From: Roseburia sp. 1XD42-69 | GTDB lineage: Bacteria; Bacillota; Clostridia; Lachnospirales; Lachnospiraceae | Direction: 5' to 3' | Length of the DNA: 64,000 nucleotides | NCBI RefSeq assembly: GCF_003612565.1 | Contig: NZ_RAZG01000019.1 | Coordinates: 1-64,000, forward strand | In this document: positions 63,958 through 64,000 of the stretch, piece after piece | How positions within the stretch are numbered: the stretch's first letter is position 1 | How the letters are laid out: every line of letters starts with the position of its first letter | Program-made: the position numbers and the translations under genes | The notes under the pieces: model-generated | Database searches by the model: none | The model's input: only the letters and a program-made list of their open reading frames with translations | Told to the model about the DNA's origin: nothing

Positions 63958-64000
63958 TATCTCACCTCGTATTCCAGAAACATTTCTTCCAGGGTCTCTT
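63957..64000 (-). CDS. C-terminal end of an upstream phage gene (partial)
   Basis: Only the last 13 codons ('ETLEEMFLEYEVR') plus stop are in the window, ending in a TAATG overlap with the ERF gene. Genes before ERF often encode a Gp157-like or nuclease protein; too little is present to decide. Confidence 0.55.
   Translation of the reverse strand, partial: ETLEEMFLEYEVR

Larger units (their letters stand above)
2133..64000 (-). mobile_element. Myovirus-type prophage A (interrupted by element B)
   Basis: A continuous minus-strand set of phage genes: recombination, replication, regulator, cargo operon, terminase, capsid, contractile tail, lysis. It is interrupted only by element B at 34402-47927. 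The tail module order (sheath, tube, chaperone, tape measure, LysM protein, hub, DUF2577, DUF2634, baseplate J, DUF2313) matches PBSX-like phages. The right end runs past the window. The left end lies somewhere left of 2133, and the plus-strand genes at 1116-2086 may belong to it. No integrase for this phage is visible. Confidence 0.9.

Overview
The window is almost entirely phage DNA from a mid-GC Firmicute. Strong AGGAGG-type ribosome binding sites, PBSX-like tail genes and gut-clostridial phage families point to Lachnospiraceae, but no host housekeeping gene is present to name a genus. Two elements can be separated, one inside the other.

Element A is a myovirus-type prophage (about 2.1-34.0 kb and 47.9-64 kb), transcribed right to left on the minus strand. 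Its right part is the early region: ERF annealing protein, NinB-like protein, nucleotidyltransferase fold, SSB, replisome organiser with origin-like palindromes inside its coding sequence, PcfK-like (AcrIIA9 family) and PcfJ-like proteins, a DUF5131 Fe-S protein, a RecU-like resolvase, a phage-borne sliding clamp, small accessory genes and an HTH regulator. Its left part is the late region: a symporter/PP-loop/ParB/PP-loop/ParB cargo operon, small and large terminase, portal, MuF head protein with an extra C-terminal domain, XkdF-type protease, scaffold, decoration and capsid proteins, connectors, sheath, tube, tail chaperone with a -1 frameshift site, tape measure, PBSX-type baseplate, tail fibre, XhlA-like protein, holin and a bifunctional endolysin. 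Left of the endolysin (0.3-2.1 kb) lie an XRE regulator, a ribbon-helix-helix protein with operator-like repeats, and short plus-strand genes. The att sites and integrase of element A are not visible.

Element B (34402-47927, 13.5 kb) is a complete integrated element inserted into a sodium:solute symporter gene that belongs to element A. Its ends share the 11-bp core TCAATCGTCGA. Joining the two symporter pieces through one copy restores an uninterrupted 461-codon frame. B carries a tyrosine integrase, two Xis-like proteins, a replication-type protein, palindromic iterons, a sigma factor, an HTH regulator, an antirepressor, a HicA-HicB-HicB cassette, a HIRAN-domain protein and a defence-like cluster. 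It has no capsid, terminase, relaxase or conjugation genes, so it looks like a satellite or minimal integrative element using a prophage as its integration site.

The most novel-looking content is: (1) in B, a small one-helix membrane protein whose C-terminal motif is repeated at the N-terminus of the adjacent NB-ARC/TPR (NLR-like) protein, the arrangement expected of amyloid-motif signalling; (2) in A, a coupled operon of symporter plus two PP-loop/ParB pairs (IbrA/IbrB-like) next to the terminase; (3) the nested A/B arrangement itself; and (4) GGTAACA-type palindromes shared by the replication regions of both elements. Two genes (the NLR-TPR gene and an ASCH-like gene) are each split by a single-base frameshift.
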